Shown: positions 9,109 to 19,683 of the stretch, one piece after another
Layout: the number at the start of each line of letters is the position of its first letter
Position numbering within the stretch: the stretch's first letter is position 1
NCBI RefSeq assembly: GCF_025736935.1
Contig: NZ_CP107048.1
Location: forward strand, 1,054,001-1,118,000
Direction: 5' to 3'
DNA length: 64,000 nt
DNA from: Qipengyuania sp. SS22
Lineage (GTDB): Bacteria > Pseudomonadota > Alphaproteobacteria > Sphingomonadales > Sphingomonadaceae
Made by a program: the position numbers and the translations under genes
The notes under the pieces: model-generated
What the model was told of the DNA's origin: nothing
The model's database searches: none
Seen by the model: the letters and a program-made list of their open reading frames with translations, nothing else

Positions 9109-9115
9109 TGTGTTC

Positions 9116-12100
9116 TCAGGCGACGAGGCGCAGGTTTGCCTTCCCCCGTCGCGCGGTTAACTGCACCTTGGCAAGGCCGGGCACACTTGCCAAGCGTTCG
9201 GCAAGCTCGCCGTCGATAGAAAATGTTCGCCCCAGCCGCACAATGGGCGGGCTGGGATCACCGGTCATCAGGGTCGCGACCGCTTCGTCGCCCCCCTCGC
9301 CGCCCTGGCCCAGCACGATCGCCAGCTCGCCCAGCGCGGCGACGCTCTCGATCTCGAGCGTGAGCAGCATCGCCATGGTGCCCTTGACCGCTTCCAGCGG
9401 AACCGCACCCCGCACGGTGATCCGCGGCGGTTCGTCGGGGCTCGGGCTGTCGAGTTCGACATCGAGCTTCACACAGGTCTGGTCCTGCGCCCACTGGAGG
9501 AATTTCTCGACCAGTCCCTCTTCGAAACAGGCGGCGCTGAACTGGCCCGAACTGTCGGAGAAATCGGCCCGCACAAAGGGTTTGCCGCGCCGGGTGGTGC
9601 CCTTGTTCACCTTCTCGACCATGGCCGCCATCACCGCGCCCGCCCGGCCGCCTACCGGCCCCCCGCCGACCATCAGCGAGGCATAGCTGCGCGCACCCTG
9701 AGCGCTCGCCACCTGCCGCCATGCCTCGACCGGATGCTCGGCAAAGTAGAAGCCGAAGTTTTCCTTCTCGCGTGCCATCAGCTCGGCGCGCGGCCAGGGT
9801 TCAGCCTCTTTCAACCGCAGCACATCCTCGACCGCCGCCCCCTCGCCGCCGAACAGGCCGCCCTGCCCGCTCGACCGCTCGCGCTCGGCCGCATCGGCGA
9901 CCGCCAGCAGCATGTCGGCATTGGCGAACAGCTTGGCGCGGTCGGGTTCGAATTCGTCGAGCGCGCCCGCGCTGATCAATGCCTCGAGCTGGCGCGAATT
10001 CATCGAGCCCCTGGGCAAGCGCTCGAACAGATCCTTGAGATTTTCGAAACGGCCGGCGGTTTCACGCTCCTCGACGATCGCTTCCATCGCGCGTTCGCCG
10101 ACATTGCGGATTCCCGCCAGCGCATAGCGCACGGCGTAACCGTCGTCGGTCTGCTCGACGGTATATTCGGCCTCCGAGTGATTGAGCGAGGGCGGCAGCA
10201 CCGTGATCCCGCTGCGCCGCGCATCGTCGACGAAGATCGCCAGCTTTTCGGACTGGTGCATGTCGAAACACATCGCCGCGGCGTAGAATTCCTCGGGGTA
10301 ATGCGCCTTGAGCCACGCGGTCTGGTAGGCGAGCAATGCATAGGCGGCGGCGTGCGACTTGTTGAAACCGTAACCGGCGAACTTGTCGATCAGGTCGAAC
10401 AGCGCATTGGCCTCGGCCTTTTCGATCCCGCTGACTTCCCTGCACCCGGCAACGAAGCGTTCGCGCTGGATATCCATCTCGGCCTGGACCTTCTTGCCCA
10501 TCGCGCGGCGCAGCAAATCGGCGTCGCCGAGCGAATAGCCGGCCAGGATCTGCGCCGCCTGCATCACCTGTTCCTGGTAGACGAAGATGCCGTAGGTCTC
10601 GGCCAGGATGCCTTCGAGCTTGGCATGCGGAAACTCGATCGCAACCTCGCCCGCCTTGCGTTTGCCGAACAGCGGGATGTTGTCCATCGGACCCGGACGG
10701 TAAAGCGAGACGAGCGCGATGATGTCGCCGAAATTGGTTGGCTTCACCGCGGTCAGCGTGCGCCGCATGCCTTCCGATTCCAGCTGGAACACGCCCACCG
10801 TGTTGCCCGCCTTCATCAATTCGTAGACCTTGGGATCGTCGAGCGGCAGCTTGGACAGGTCGATGTCGATCTCGCGCCGCTTGAGCAGGTCGACCGCCTT
10901 CTTGAGCACCGACAGTGTTTTCAGGCCGAGGAAGTCGAACTTGACCAGCCCCGAGCTTTCAACATTTTTCATGTCGTATTGCGTGACCGGCATGTCCGAG
11001 CGCGGATCGCGGTAGAGCGGCACCAGCTTGGCCAGCGGCCGGTCGCCGATCACCACGCCCGCCGCGTGGGTCGAACTGTTCCGCGGGAAGCCTTCGAGCT
11101 GCATCGCCAGGTCGACGAGGCGCTTCACCTCGTTGTCATTGTCGTATTCGTTCTTGAAATCGGCCGCCCCGTTGAGCGCGCGCGGCAGTGTCCACGGATC
11201 GGTCGGGTGGTTGGGCACCATCTTGCACAGCCGGTCGACATGGCCGTAGCTCATTTGCAGGATGCGCCCCGTATCGCGCAGCACCGCGCGCGCCTTGAGC
11301 TTACCGAAAGTGATGATCTGCGCGACGTGATCGTGGCCGTATTTCTGCTGGACGTAGCGGATCACCTCGCCGCGGCGGGTTTCGCAGAAGTCGATGTCGA
11401 AGTCGGGCATCGAGACGCGTTCGGGATTGAGGAAGCGTTCGAACAGCAGGCCGAGCTGGATCGGGTCGAGATCGGTGATCGTCAGCGACCAGGCGACGAG
11501 GCTGCCCGCACCCGAACCACGCCCCGGTCCCACGGGAATGTCGTGGTCCTTAGCCCATTTGATGAAGTCGGCAACGATCAGGAAGTAGCCCGGGAACCCC
11601 ATCTGGTTGATGATGTCGACTTCGAACTGCAGCCGGTCGAAATAGACCTTGCGTTCCTCCTCGCTCATTTCGCCATAGGGCGCGAGCCGCGCCTCCAGCC
11701 CCTTGCGGGCATCTTCCTCAAGCGCGCGCGCCTCGCCTTCAAGGTCGCCCGCGAGGCTGGGCAGGATCGGCTTGCGATAGGGCGGCGCATAGGCGCAGCG
11801 CTGCGCCACCACCACGGTGTTCTGAACCGCTTCGGGGAGGTCAGCGAAGGCCTCCTCCATCATGTGGCAGGTTTTGACGTAACTTTCGGGGTTCGACCGC
11901 GCGCGTTCCTCCGCATCGACATGCGTCGATCCCGCGATGCACAGCATGGCGTCATGCGCCTTGTGCATGTGCGGTTCGGCGAAATTGGCAGGGTTGGTCG
12001 CCACCAGCGGCAGGTCGCGGGCATAGGCGAGGTCGACCAGCGCCGCCTCCGCGCGTTCTTCCACTGCATCGCCGCGGCGGGCCAGTTCGATGTAGAGCCG

Positions 12101-12607
12101 GTCGGGGAACAGCGCCTGCAAGCGATCGAGCAGCGCCTCGGCATGGCTCTGCTGCCCCTCGGCAAGCAATCTGGTCACCGCGCCTTCGCTCGCGCCGGTA
12201 AAGGCGATCAGCCCGTCGGTGCGACCGCCCAAGTCTTCCAGCCGAACATGCGGTTCGAATTCGAGCGGGCGTTCGAGATGCGCCTTCGAAACAAGGTGGC
12301 AAAGGTTGTCATAACCCGTCTCGTCCTGCGCAAACAGCGGCAGGTAATCGACAAGCTTGCCCTCCGCCCCTTCTTCGCGGCTTGGGCGCGCAACACCCAG
12401 CAGCGCTCCGATGATCGGCTGCACACCTTCGGCTTTGCAGGCATTGGCGAACATGACCGCGCCATACAGGCCGTTGCGGTCGGCAATCGCGATAGCGGGA
12501 AAGCCGCGTTCCTTCGCCAGCTTCGCCATCGCCTTGGGGTCGATCGCGCCTTCCAGCATCGTATAGGCCGACAGGATACGGAACGGGACGAAGGGCTTGA
12601 AGGACAT
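9116..12607 (-). CDS. dnaE: DNA polymerase III alpha subunit
   Basis: 1163 residues, normal for DnaE1. The replicative polymerase core shows GPGRGSGAGSLVAW and MPDFDIDFCETRRGEVI with two catalytic aspartates, GVFQLESEGMR, and GYGFNKSHAAAYA. An OB-fold region follows near the C terminus. The N-terminal PHP domain reads FRILSAYTMLEGA, where a metal-binding PHP domain would have His-Ser-x-Tyr-Ser, so this proofreading-like domain is probably inactive. The start ATG at 12607 (MSFKPFVPFR) is preferred to one 36 bases upstream because it fits the family N terminus. LolC/LolD upstream is common synteny in alphaproteobacteria. Confidence 0.96.
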   Translation of the reverse strand: MSFKPFVPFRILSAYTMLEGAIDPKAMAKLAKERGFPAIAIADRNGLYGAVMFANACKAEGVQPIIGALLGVARPSREEGAEGKLVDYLPLFAQDETGYDNLCHLVSKAHLERPLEFEPHVRLEDLGGRTDGLIAFTGASEGAVTRLLAEGQQSHAEALLDRLQALFPDRLYIELARRGDAVEERAEAALVDLAYARDLPLVATNPANFAEPHMHKAHDAMLCIAGSTHVDAEERARSNPESYVKTCHMMEEAFADLPEAVQNTVVVAQRCAYAPPYRKPILPSLAGDLEGEARALEEDARKGLEARLAPYGEMSEEERKVYFDRLQFEVDIINQMGFPGYFLIVADFIKWAKDHDIPVGPGRGSGAGSLVAWSLTITDLDPIQLGLLFERFLNPERVSMPDFDIDFCETRRGEVIRYVQQKYGHDHVAQIITFGKLKARAVLRDTGRILQMSYGHVDRLCKMVPNHPTDPWTLPRALNGAADFKNEYDNDNEVKRLVDLAMQLEGFPRNSSTHAAGVVIGDRPLAKLVPLYRDPRSDMPVTQYDMKNVESSGLVKFDFLGLKTLSVLKKAVDLLKRREIDIDLSKLPLDDPKVYELMKAGNTVGVFQLESEGMRRTLTAVKPTNFGDIIALVSLYRPGPMDNIPLFGKRKAGEVAIEFPHAKLEGILAETYGIFVYQEQVMQAAQILAGYSLGDADLLRRAMGKKVQAEMDIQRERFVAGCREVSGIEKAEANALFDLIDKFAGYGFNKSHAAAYALLAYQTAWLKAHYPEEFYAAAMCFDMHQSEKLAIFVDDARRSGITVLPPSLNHSEAEYTVEQTDDGYAVRYALAGIRNVGERAMEAIVEERETAGRFENLKDLFERLPRGSMNSRQLEALISAGALDEFEPDRAKLFANADMLLAVADAAERERSSGQGGLFGGEGAAVEDVLRLKEAEPWPRAELMAREKENFGFYFAEHPVEAWRQVASAQGARSYASLMVGGGPVGGRAGAVMAAMVEKVNKGTTRRGKPFVRADFSDSSGQFSAACFEEGLVEKFLQWAQDQTCVKLDVELDSPSPDEPPRITVRGAVPLEAVKGTMAMLLTLEIESVAALGELAIVLGQGGEGGDEAVATLMTGDPSPPIVRLGRTFSIDGELAERLASVPGLAKVQLTARRGKANLRLVA

Positions 12608-12672
12608 AGCAGCCAATATGCGGTGCGGGAGGGGATTCGCCAACCCGCGCGCGCCGCGCTTTCCTCCGTTCC

Positions 12673-12759
12673 GTCATCCCTGCGAAGGCAGGGATCCAGA
12701 TAACGGAAACGTTTCGCCAAAGGCTTGCTTGCCTGGGCCCCTGCCTACGCAGGGGCGAC
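12673..12759. repeat. REP-like inverted pair, family A variant
   Basis: The unit GTCATCCCTGCGAAGGCAGG at 12673 (stem ATCCCTGC / GCAGGGAT) is matched by an inverted unit ending at 12759 (stem CCCCTGC / GCAGGGG around CTAC). The design is the same as the pair at 5647-5728 but with C-T substitutions. It sits between gpx and dnaE, with about 35 bases separating the units. Confidence 0.8.
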
Positions 12760-12775
12760 AGTCATTGCCTAGGAG

Positions 12776-13255
<480 letters not shown>

Positions 13256-13354
13256 GCGGGGCTATTCCTTGCAGCGACGAACAAGTGGGACAGGATCTGC
13301 ACGCGCGGCGCTGACCGCGCAAGCGCGGCCATTGCTGGCGCGAGGCAGCCCCAT

Positions 13355-13633
13355 TCAGGCGGCAGGGAAATCCGGGCGCTGCGACAGGCCCGCCACCTCG
13401 GCAGCGTGATATTCGCGGTCGCCCGCCTTCTCGATGCAATATTGCGCGCGTTCGTCTTCGGGCATCAGCATAATGTGGCGGATCAATTCGGCGAAAGTTC
13501 CGCTGCGCAGCCCTTTGGCCGCATCGAGCACACCGTCGCCGTCATCCACGCGGTGCAGGCTGGCACGGTCATCCCATTCGATGCCGTGGCGGTGGTTGTC
13601 GTCGCCTTTGAAAGTGCTGGGGTGGTCGGTCAT
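13355..13633 (-). CDS. Small hypothetical protein, 92 aa
   Basis: No family is recognised. The protein is acidic, rich in Asp and His (MTDHPSTFKGDDNHRHGIEW) with a later helical stretch TFAELIRHIMLMPEDERAQYCIEKAG. It has no signal peptide or membrane segment. The ATG at 13633 has a GGAGATTT-type ribosome site. Codon use matches its neighbours. It lies between lolD (47 bases downstream of that stop) and gpx on the same strand. Confidence 0.6.
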   Translation of the reverse strand: MTDHPSTFKGDDNHRHGIEWDDRASLHRVDDGDGVLDAAKGLRSGTFAELIRHIMLMPEDERAQYCIEKAGDREYHAAEVAGLSQRPDFPAA

Positions 13634-13680
13634 GAAAATCTCCTTCGCGAAACCTACGATCGAACCGGCTTGCGGGTCCG

Positions 13681-14367
13681 CTATGCCAGCACGCCGTCGT
13701 GCAGCCGGACCACGCGGTCCATCCTTTGCGCCAGGCGTTCGTTATGCGTCGCGATCAACGCCGCGCTGCCTTCGCCGCGCACCAGCCCGAGGAATTCGGC
13801 GAGCACCTTGTCGGCGGTGGCCTCGTCGAGATTCCCGGTCGGTTCGTCGGCCAGCACAAGATCGGGTTTGTTGGCCAGCCCGCGGGCAACCGCCACGCGC
13901 TGCTGTTCGCCGCCCGATAGCTGGCTCGGTCGATGATCGAGCCGATGCCCGAGCCCCAGCGCGACCAGCAATTGGTCGGCGCGCGCCTCCGCCTCCCCAT
14001 GCGGGCGGCCAGCGACAAGCTGGGGCAGGACGACATTTTCGCGCGCATCGAAATCGGGCAGCAAGTGATGGAACTGGTAGACGAAGCCGAGATGGTCGCG
14101 GCGCAGCACGGTGCGCGCGCGCGAGTTCGATTTTTCCGCCGAATGGCCGGCAATGACGATCTCACCGCCGAAGCCACTCTCGAGCAGGCCGACCGCCTGG
14201 AGAAGCGTCGACTTGCCCGATCCCGAAGGACCCAGCAGCGCGACGATCTCGCCCGGACGGATCGCGAGGTCGACGCCGCGCAGCACGTCGATTCGCTCGC
14301 CGCCCTGTTCGAAGCTGCGGGTAAGCTGTTTGAGCTCGACTACCGGTTTCACGCCCGAATTACTCAT
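13681..14367 (-). CDS. lolD: Lipoprotein-releasing system ATP-binding protein
   Basis: A 228-residue ABC ATPase. Walker A is [19 protein letters not shown], the Q-loop is in [14 protein letters not shown], the signature is [16 protein letters not shown] and Walker B is [13 protein letters not shown], followed by the H-loop IATHNERLA. The FQFHHLLP segment is typical of LolD. With the permease gene immediately upstream (eight-base overlap), it powers extraction of outer-membrane lipoproteins from the inner membrane for transfer to LolA. Confidence 0.94.
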   Translation of the reverse strand: MSNSGVKPVVELKQLTRSFEQGGERIDVLRGVDLAIRPGEIVALLGPSGSGKSTLLQAVGLLESGFGGEIVIAGHSAEKSNSRARTVLRRDHLGFVYQFHHLLPDFDARENVVLPQLVAGRPHGEAEARADQLLVALGLGHRLDHRPSQLSGGEQQRVAVARGLANKPDLVLADEPTGNLDEATADKVLAEFLGLVRGEGSAALIATHNERLAQRMDRVVRLHDGVLA

Positions 14368-15601
14368 AACGCAGCACCTGCACGGGATCGGTGTTTGCCG
14401 CCTTCCACGCGGGGTAGAGCGTAGCCAGGAAGCTGAGGCCCAGCGCGAGCAAGGCGATCATGGTCACTTCGCTGCCATCGACCTTCGACGGAATAGTGGT
14501 GAGGAAGCGATATTGCGGGTCCCACAGGTTTTGCCCCGTCAGCGCGCCGATCGCCTGCACGATCTGTTGCCGCCCGGCGAGGATCGAAAAGCCCAGCGCA
14601 AGGCCCACCACCGTGCCGATCGCGCCCACGGTAAACCCGGTGGTGACGAAGATTTTCATCAGGCTTTGCCGCGACGCCCCCATGGTCCGCATGATCGCAA
14701 TGTCGCGAGTCTTGGCACGCACCAGCATGACCAGGCTGGAGAGAATGTTGAACGCTGCCACCAGCACCATGAAACTGAGCGCGAAGGCCATCGCCGCGCG
14801 CTCGACCTGCAAGGCATCGAAGAGCGTCGCGTTGATGGTCTTCCAGTCGTTGACCACCGCACGGCCGCCAAGCGAAGAATTCAGCGGGGCCATGATTTCG
14901 CCGACCTCGTCGGCATCCTCCACCGTGACCTCAATCATCTGCACACTGTTTCCGATAAGCAGGAGCGTCTGCGCATCCTGCATCGGCATCACGACGAAGG
15001 CACCGTCGTAATCGTAGACGCCGACCTCGAAAATGGCGGCGACCTCATAGCCGATCTGGCGCGGCATGGTGCCGAAGGGGGTCGAACGTCCCTGGAGGTT
15101 GATGACCGTAATTGTATCGCCGACGCGGGCGCCGATGTTCTCGGCGAGCCTGACCCCGATTGCGACCTTGTACGCGCCCGGCTGGAGCGCCGAGAAATCG
15201 CCGCTGATCGCCTTGCTCGAAAGGTCGTCGAGGTCTTCCTGCCTATTACCGCGCACCGATACGCCTTCGACGCGGCCGTTGAAACTGATCGCCAGCGGTT
15301 GTTCGATCAGTGGGCTTGCATCGACCACACCCGGCGTCTGACGCACTTCTTCAAGAATGTTCTCCCAATCGTCCATCCGCCCGCCATAGGCCTGGACGAT
15401 GGCATGGCCGTTGAGGCCGACGATCTTGTCGAGCAGTTCGGCGCGAAATCCGTTCATCACGCTCATCACCACCACCAGCATGGCGACCGAAAGCATCACC
15501 ACGCCGATCGAGATGCTTGCCACCAGGGCAATGAAAGCCTCGCCCTTGCCCGGAAGCAAATAGCGTTTGGCGATGGTCCATTCGAAGGGGGAGAGGATCA
15601 A
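14360..15601 (-). CDS. Lipoprotein-releasing ABC transporter permease, LolC/LolE family
   Basis: A 413-residue FtsX-like permease with one N-terminal membrane segment (residues about 22-48), a large periplasmic domain, and three C-terminal segments (about 275-300, 320-345, 375-398). The start [15 protein letters not shown] and [14 protein letters not shown] match LolC/E. Alphaproteobacteria often have one permease that works as a homodimer with LolD. The frame opens with a TTG at 15601; no ATG is available before the conserved region, and AGGG lies upstream. It is divergent from purF across 169 bases. Confidence 0.92.
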   Translation of the reverse strand: MILSPFEWTIAKRYLLPGKGEAFIALVASISIGVVMLSVAMLVVVMSVMNGFRAELLDKIVGLNGHAIVQAYGGRMDDWENILEEVRQTPGVVDASPLIEQPLAISFNGRVEGVSVRGNRQEDLDDLSSKAISGDFSALQPGAYKVAIGVRLAENIGARVGDTITVINLQGRSTPFGTMPRQIGYEVAAIFEVGVYDYDGAFVVMPMQDAQTLLLIGNSVQMIEVTVEDADEVGEIMAPLNSSLGGRAVVNDWKTINATLFDALQVERAAMAFALSFMVLVAAFNILSSLVMLVRAKTRDIAIMRTMGASRQSLMKIFVTTGFTVGAIGTVVGLALGFSILAGRQQIVQAIGALTGQNLWDPQYRFLTTIPSKVDGSEVTMIALLALGLSFLATLYPAWKAANTDPVQVLRYE

Positions 15602-15770
15602 GAGGGCCCTGGTTTGTGGCTGCGGAGTGCAGCGCGTTTAGGCAGGCAATCCTTGCTGCGCAATGAAATCGTGTCGGATGGGCGGGCATTGGTCGCACTG
15701 CCCTTGTAATCGGTTCGTAACACCGCCATTGGGCGCGCATCCCGATCAGTCGCGGCGGACAGGCCTTTCG

Positions 15771-17243
15771 ATGAACCTCACGCACCCGTTTCTAGACGAG
15801 GATGGCGACAAGCTGCGCGAAGAGTGCGGCGTATTCGGCGCGGTCAACGCGACCGATGCTTCCGCCGTCACCGCCCTGGGCCTCCACGCGCTGCAGCACC
15901 GCGGCCAGGAAGCTGCGGGTATCACCAGTTTCAACGGCACCGAGTTCTTCACGCTCCGCGGGCTGGGTCATGTGGCGGAGAATTTCTCCAGCCAGGAAGC
16001 GATCGCCGAACTACCCGGCATGATGGCCGCGGGCCATGTCCGCTATTCCACCACCGGCGGCTCGGGCCTGCGCAATATCCAGCCGCTCTATGCCGACCTT
16101 GCCAGTGGCGGCTTCGCGGTCGCGCATAACGGCAATATCTCGAACGCGGGTATGCTGCGCGAAGATCTGGTGCGGCGCGGGTCGATCTTCCAGTCGACCA
16201 GCGACACCGAGGTCATCATCCACCTCGTCGCGACCAGCCGCTATCCCACCATCATGGATCGGCTGATCGATGCGCTGCGGCTGCTCGAAGGCGCCTATGC
16301 GCTGATCGTCATGACCCCCGAAGGCATGATCGCCTGCCGCGATCCGCTGGGCATCCGCCCGCTACAAATGGGCCGGATCGGCGATGCGACATTGTTCGCT
16401 TCGGAAACCGTCGCCTTCGACGTGGTCGGCGCGCAATTCGTCCGCCAGGTCGAACCGGGCGAGGTGATCAAGGTCGATTTCGACGGCAATATCGATTCGC
16501 TGCATCCCTTCGGCAATCATTCCGCCCGCCCGTGCATTTTCGAGCATGTCTATTTCAGCCGGCCGGATTCGGTGTTCGACGGGCGCAGCATCTACGAGGC
16601 GCGCAAGGCGATCGGCGCCGAACTGGCGCGCGAAACGCCGGTCGAAGCTGACCTCGTCATTCCGGTGCCCGACAGCGGCGTCCCTGCGGCGATCGGCTAC
16701 GCGCAGGAAGCGGGCATCCCGTTCGAACTGGGGATCATCCGTTCGCATTATGTCGGGCGGACCTTCATCCAGCCCAGCGACGGCGCGCGCCATGCCGGCG
16801 TCAAGCGCAAGCACAACGCCAACCGCGCGCTCGTCGAGGGCAAGCGCATCGTCCTGATCGACGACAGCATCGTGCGCGGCACCACCAGCATGCAGATCGT
16901 CGAGATGATGCGCGATGCGGGTGCCACCGAAGTGCACTTCCGCGTCGCCAGCCCGCCCACCGCGCACAGCTGCTTCTACGGCGTCGATACGCCCGAACGC
17001 AGCAAGCTGCTCGCCGCGCGGATGGATGTCGAACCGATGCGCGAATTCATCAAGGCCGACAGCCTCGCCTTCGTCTCGATCGACGGCCTCTATCGCGCGG
17101 TCGGCGAGAAACCGCGCAATTCGGCCTGCCCGCAGTTCTGCGATGCCTGCTTTACCGGGGATTACCCGACCGCGCTGACCGATCTGGCGCGGCGCGAGGA
17201 TAAGCAGCAGCAGCTCTCCTTCACTTCCGAACAGGTCGCCTGA
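15771..17243 (+). CDS. purF: Amidophosphoribosyltransferase
   Basis: About 490 residues. The class-II glutaminase domain has its nucleophile in REECGVFGAVNA, where a short propeptide of about 20 residues would be removed to expose Cys. HALQHRGQEAAGI and GHVRYSTTG follow. The phosphoribosyltransferase domain shows IVLIDDSIVRGTTSMQIV, the PRPP loop. It converts PRPP and glutamine to phosphoribosylamine, the first step of purine synthesis. The ATG at 15771 is used because the frame upstream is low-complexity and not conserved-looking. The stop overlaps the following SDR start (TGATG). Confidence 0.96.
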   Translation: MNLTHPFLDEDGDKLREECGVFGAVNATDASAVTALGLHALQHRGQEAAGITSFNGTEFFTLRGLGHVAENFSSQEAIAELPGMMAAGHVRYSTTGGSGLRNIQPLYADLASGGFAVAHNGNISNAGMLREDLVRRGSIFQSTSDTEVIIHLVATSRYPTIMDRLIDALRLLEGAYALIVMTPEGMIACRDPLGIRPLQMGRIGDATLFASETVAFDVVGAQFVRQVEPGEVIKVDFDGNIDSLHPFGNHSARPCIFEHVYFSRPDSVFDGRSIYEARKAIGAELARETPVEADLVIPVPDSGVPAAIGYAQEAGIPFELGIIRSHYVGRTFIQPSDGARHAGVKRKHNANRALVEGKRIVLIDDSIVRGTTSMQIVEMMRDAGATEVHFRVASPPTAHSCFYGVDTPERSKLLAARMDVEPMREFIKADSLAFVSIDGLYRAVGEKPRNSACPQFCDACFTGDYPTALTDLARREDKQQQLSFTSEQVA

Positions 17244-17953
17244 TGGACCAACCGTTGGCCAATCGGCTCGCGCTTGTCACCGGGGCGAGCAAGGGGATCG
17301 GCGCCGCCACCGCGCGCGCGCTGGCCGCTGCTGGCGCGCATGTCGTGCTGACCGGCCGCGATGTTCCTGCGCTCGAAGCGGTCGAGGATACGATCCACGC
17401 AGTCGGCGGCGCGTCGACCATCGCCCCGGTCGATCTTGCCGAAAGTGACGGGCTCGCTCGCCTCGCCTCGGCCATTGCCGGTCGCTGGGACAAGCTCGAT
17501 TATCTCGTGATTTCCGCAGCCTATCTGCCGGCCCTCACACCGGTTACGCAGATGGACGGCAAGCAGCTCAGCCAGGCGCTGACCGTCAATTTCCTCGCCA
17601 CCCAGGCACTGCTGGCCAATTTCGACCCGCTGCTCAAACGCGCCGAGGCCGGCCGGGTGATCGGTCTGACCAGCAGCGTCGGGGCCAGCCCGCGCGCCTA
17701 TTGGTCCGCCTATGGCGCAACCAAGGCGGCGTTCGACAATATGCTCGAAAGCTATGCGCAGGAGGTCGAGAAGATCTCCAAGGTCCGCGTCGCGCTGGTC
17801 GATCCGGGCGCAACCCGCACTGCCATGCGGGCCAAGGCCTATCCGGGCGAAGACCCGCAGTCGGTCAAGGAGCCCGCCGCGGTGGCCGACCGTCTTGTCG
17901 AATTGCTTGTTAACGATTTCACCGGCTTCCACCGCGAGCGCGTCGACCGGTGA
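17243..17953 (+). CDS. SDR family oxidoreductase, coupled to purF
   Basis: A 236-residue classical short-chain dehydrogenase. The cofactor motif is VTGASKGIGAATARALA, with a downstream NNAG-like strand (LDYLVISAAYLPAL), a catalytic Ser in LTSSVG and YGATK with the active Tyr and Lys (SAYGATKAAFDN). A late PGATRTAMR segment is typical. The substrate is unknown. It starts on the last base of the purF stop codon, so it is translationally coupled to purine synthesis genes, an arrangement often seen in Sphingomonadales without a known reason. Confidence 0.88.
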   Translation: MDQPLANRLALVTGASKGIGAATARALAAAGAHVVLTGRDVPALEAVEDTIHAVGGASTIAPVDLAESDGLARLASAIAGRWDKLDYLVISAAYLPALTPVTQMDGKQLSQALTVNFLATQALLANFDPLLKRAEAGRVIGLTSSVGASPRAYWSAYGATKAAFDNMLESYAQEVEKISKVRVALVDPGATRTAMRAKAYPGEDPQSVKEPAAVADRLVELLVNDFTGFHRERVDR

Positions 17954-18066
17954 ATTAACCAGCTTTGGCGACTAATACTAAACCCTGATCCGCGATACTC
18001 GTTAAATCCCGCTGCGCATACGCCGGGTCACACTTCATCTGGATTGATCGAGGAGGGGCGCCCATC

Positions 18067-18417
18067 ATGATCCGACATTCGCAAGATCCATACACGCTGG
18101 TCGCGCAGGAGGACCGCTGCGCACCGCGCGCCAAGCTGGCCATTCCCGGCCAGTTGCGCGCCAGTGGCGGCCGCGCCTTCCAGACCGTGATCCACGACCT
18201 GTCGATGTCGGGATTTTCCGCCGCCGCGCTCAACCGCATGCACGAAGGCCAGCTATGCTGGCTCACCCTGCCCGGGCTCGAATCGCTGCAGGCACAGGTC
18301 GTGTGGTGGGAAAACTCGATGGTCGGCTGCGCATTCAGCGAATTGCTGGGCTCGATCGTCCATGACAACATTCTCGCCCGCTACACCAGCGAAGGCGCCG
18401 CCTACCGCCCTTATTGA
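18067..18417 (+). CDS. PilZ domain protein
   Basis: A 116-residue single-domain protein. The c-di-GMP binding marks are RCAPRAKLAIPGQLR (RxxxR-type arginines) and, about 25 residues on, HDLSMSGFSAAA (the D/NxSxxG motif). It would act as a cytosolic receptor for cyclic di-GMP. A strong GAGGAGGGG ribosome site precedes the ATG at 18067. The only diguanylate cyclase in the window is the GGDEF protein at 53551-54711; the two are not adjacent. Confidence 0.85.
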   Translation: MIRHSQDPYTLVAQEDRCAPRAKLAIPGQLRASGGRAFQTVIHDLSMSGFSAAALNRMHEGQLCWLTLPGLESLQAQVVWWENSMVGCAFSELLGSIVHDNILARYTSEGAAYRPY

Positions 18418-18480
18418 TCGACGGTAGTGGCGGGTAGATGGCGGTGTACCGCTGACCGGCCACCGCCACCTTGCTTGCCG

Positions 18481-19683
18481 CTAGTCCTCCAGCGTTTCGA
18501 CCAGCCTGCCCACCAGCGTACGGAACCCGTCGCGGTGTGCGCTGCTGGTCGCGGTCGACCAATTGCTCACCACCGCCACGACCAGTTCCTCTTCCGGGAT
18601 GATCGTGATCGCCTGACCGAAAATTCCCTGCGCGCCATACATGTCGCCGGGATAGGTCCACCATTGGTAGCCATAGCCGAAGCCGGGTGCCTCGGGCGCG
18701 AAGTCCACCAGCGGTGAACCGGCTGTGGCGAACCAGCCTTCGGGCACCACGCCCTCCCCGCCCTCAAGCGCGAACTGGCCCATGCGCGCATAGTCCGACA
18801 GCCGCAGCGAAAGGCAGCAGCCCCCGATATTGCCGCCGGTCAGGTCCTGCATCCAGAACAGGCCGCCCTCGAACCCGGCGGGCTCGACGATCTTCTCGGC
18901 CGCATAGGCAGCGAGCGACTGGCCGGTCGCCTGTTCGACGATCAGGCCGAGCAGATTGGTCTCAAGCGTCTTGTAGACCCACTTCTCGCCCGCGGGCGCT
19001 TCGCGCGTCAGCGTGCGGGCATAGGTCACTGCCTGCGATTCGCCCGCGACCGGGGCGACGCCAAGCATCCGCGCGACGTCGCTGTCAGGGTCGGTGTAAT
19101 CCTCGTTCCACGCCACGCCCGAAGTCATCGTGGCGATCTGGCCGACGCTTACCCCCTCATAGGCAGTGCCCGCCAGCGCGGGGATGATGTTGGTGACCGG
19201 TGTATCGACGCTGGCGATTGCGCCATCCGCAATCGCGGCGCCAAGCAGGGTCGAAGTGAAACTCTTGGCAACCGAGAAGCTGGTCCAGCGTCCGGTCGGG
19301 CCGAAATCCAGACCGTAATCCTCGAATACGATCGCGCCGTCCTTGAGCACCATCAAACCAGCCGCCTGCGTTTGGGCCATATAGGCGCGGATATCGGCCT
19401 GCAGCGCGGCGGGGAGGCGATCCTCCTGTCGCGGCAGCGTGCGGACCGTATTGGCCGGCGCCACTTCGAGCCCGGGGAAGGCCGATTCCATATCGCGGAA
19501 GGCGGCCGACCGGCGTGCGTCGTCCCAGAACAGGATCGAATCGCCCGGATCCAGGCTCGCCATTTGCGCGGGCATCGACTGGGTTACAGCGGGCAGCGCC
19601 GGGGGTGCGGTTGCAACGGTGTCGTAAGCCGTCGCGCAACCGGCCAGCGCCAGTGCCGCCGTCGAAATCAATAATCCACGCAT
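18481..19683 (-). CDS. Serine hydrolase lipoprotein, beta-lactamase/class C family
   Basis: About 400 residues. The lipoprotein signal is MRGLLISTAALALAGC, with LAGC as lipobox. The catalytic SxxK motif is FSVAKSFTSTLLG, preceded by RWTS, and GLDFGP and WWTYPGDMYGAQG lie in the usual region for the late motif of class C-like esterases. Such proteins hydrolyse esters or peptides and are rarely true beta-lactamases. The start at 19683 overlaps the Cfa stop, making a coupled pair. The frame is open upstream but only as a shadow of the Cfa gene. Confidence 0.87.
   Translation of the reverse strand: MRGLLISTAALALAGCATAYDTVATAPPALPAVTQSMPAQMASLDPGDSILFWDDARRSAAFRDMESAFPGLEVAPANTVRTLPRQEDRLPAALQADIRAYMAQTQAAGLMVLKDGAIVFEDYGLDFGPTGRWTSFSVAKSFTSTLLGAAIADGAIASVDTPVTNIIPALAGTAYEGVSVGQIATMTSGVAWNEDYTDPDSDVARMLGVAPVAGESQAVTYARTLTREAPAGEKWVYKTLETNLLGLIVEQATGQSLAAYAAEKIVEPAGFEGGLFWMQDLTGGNIGGCCLSLRLSDYARMGQFALEGGEGVVPEGWFATAGSPLVDFAPEAPGFGYGYQWWTYPGDMYGAQGIFGQAITIIPEEELVVAVVSNWSTATSSAHRDGFRTLVGRLVETLED

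Noticed and set aside
9734..12703. Very long open frame (989 codons) opposite dnaE
   Set aside because: It is antisense to a full-length, motif-complete dnaE; its composition (His/Arg/Leu-rich) is typical of a reverse shadow in GC-rich DNA.
18481..19683. Class C beta-lactamase (AmpC)
   Set aside because: It has an SxxK motif but is a lipoprotein esterase-type relative without the AmpC YxN and KTG context.
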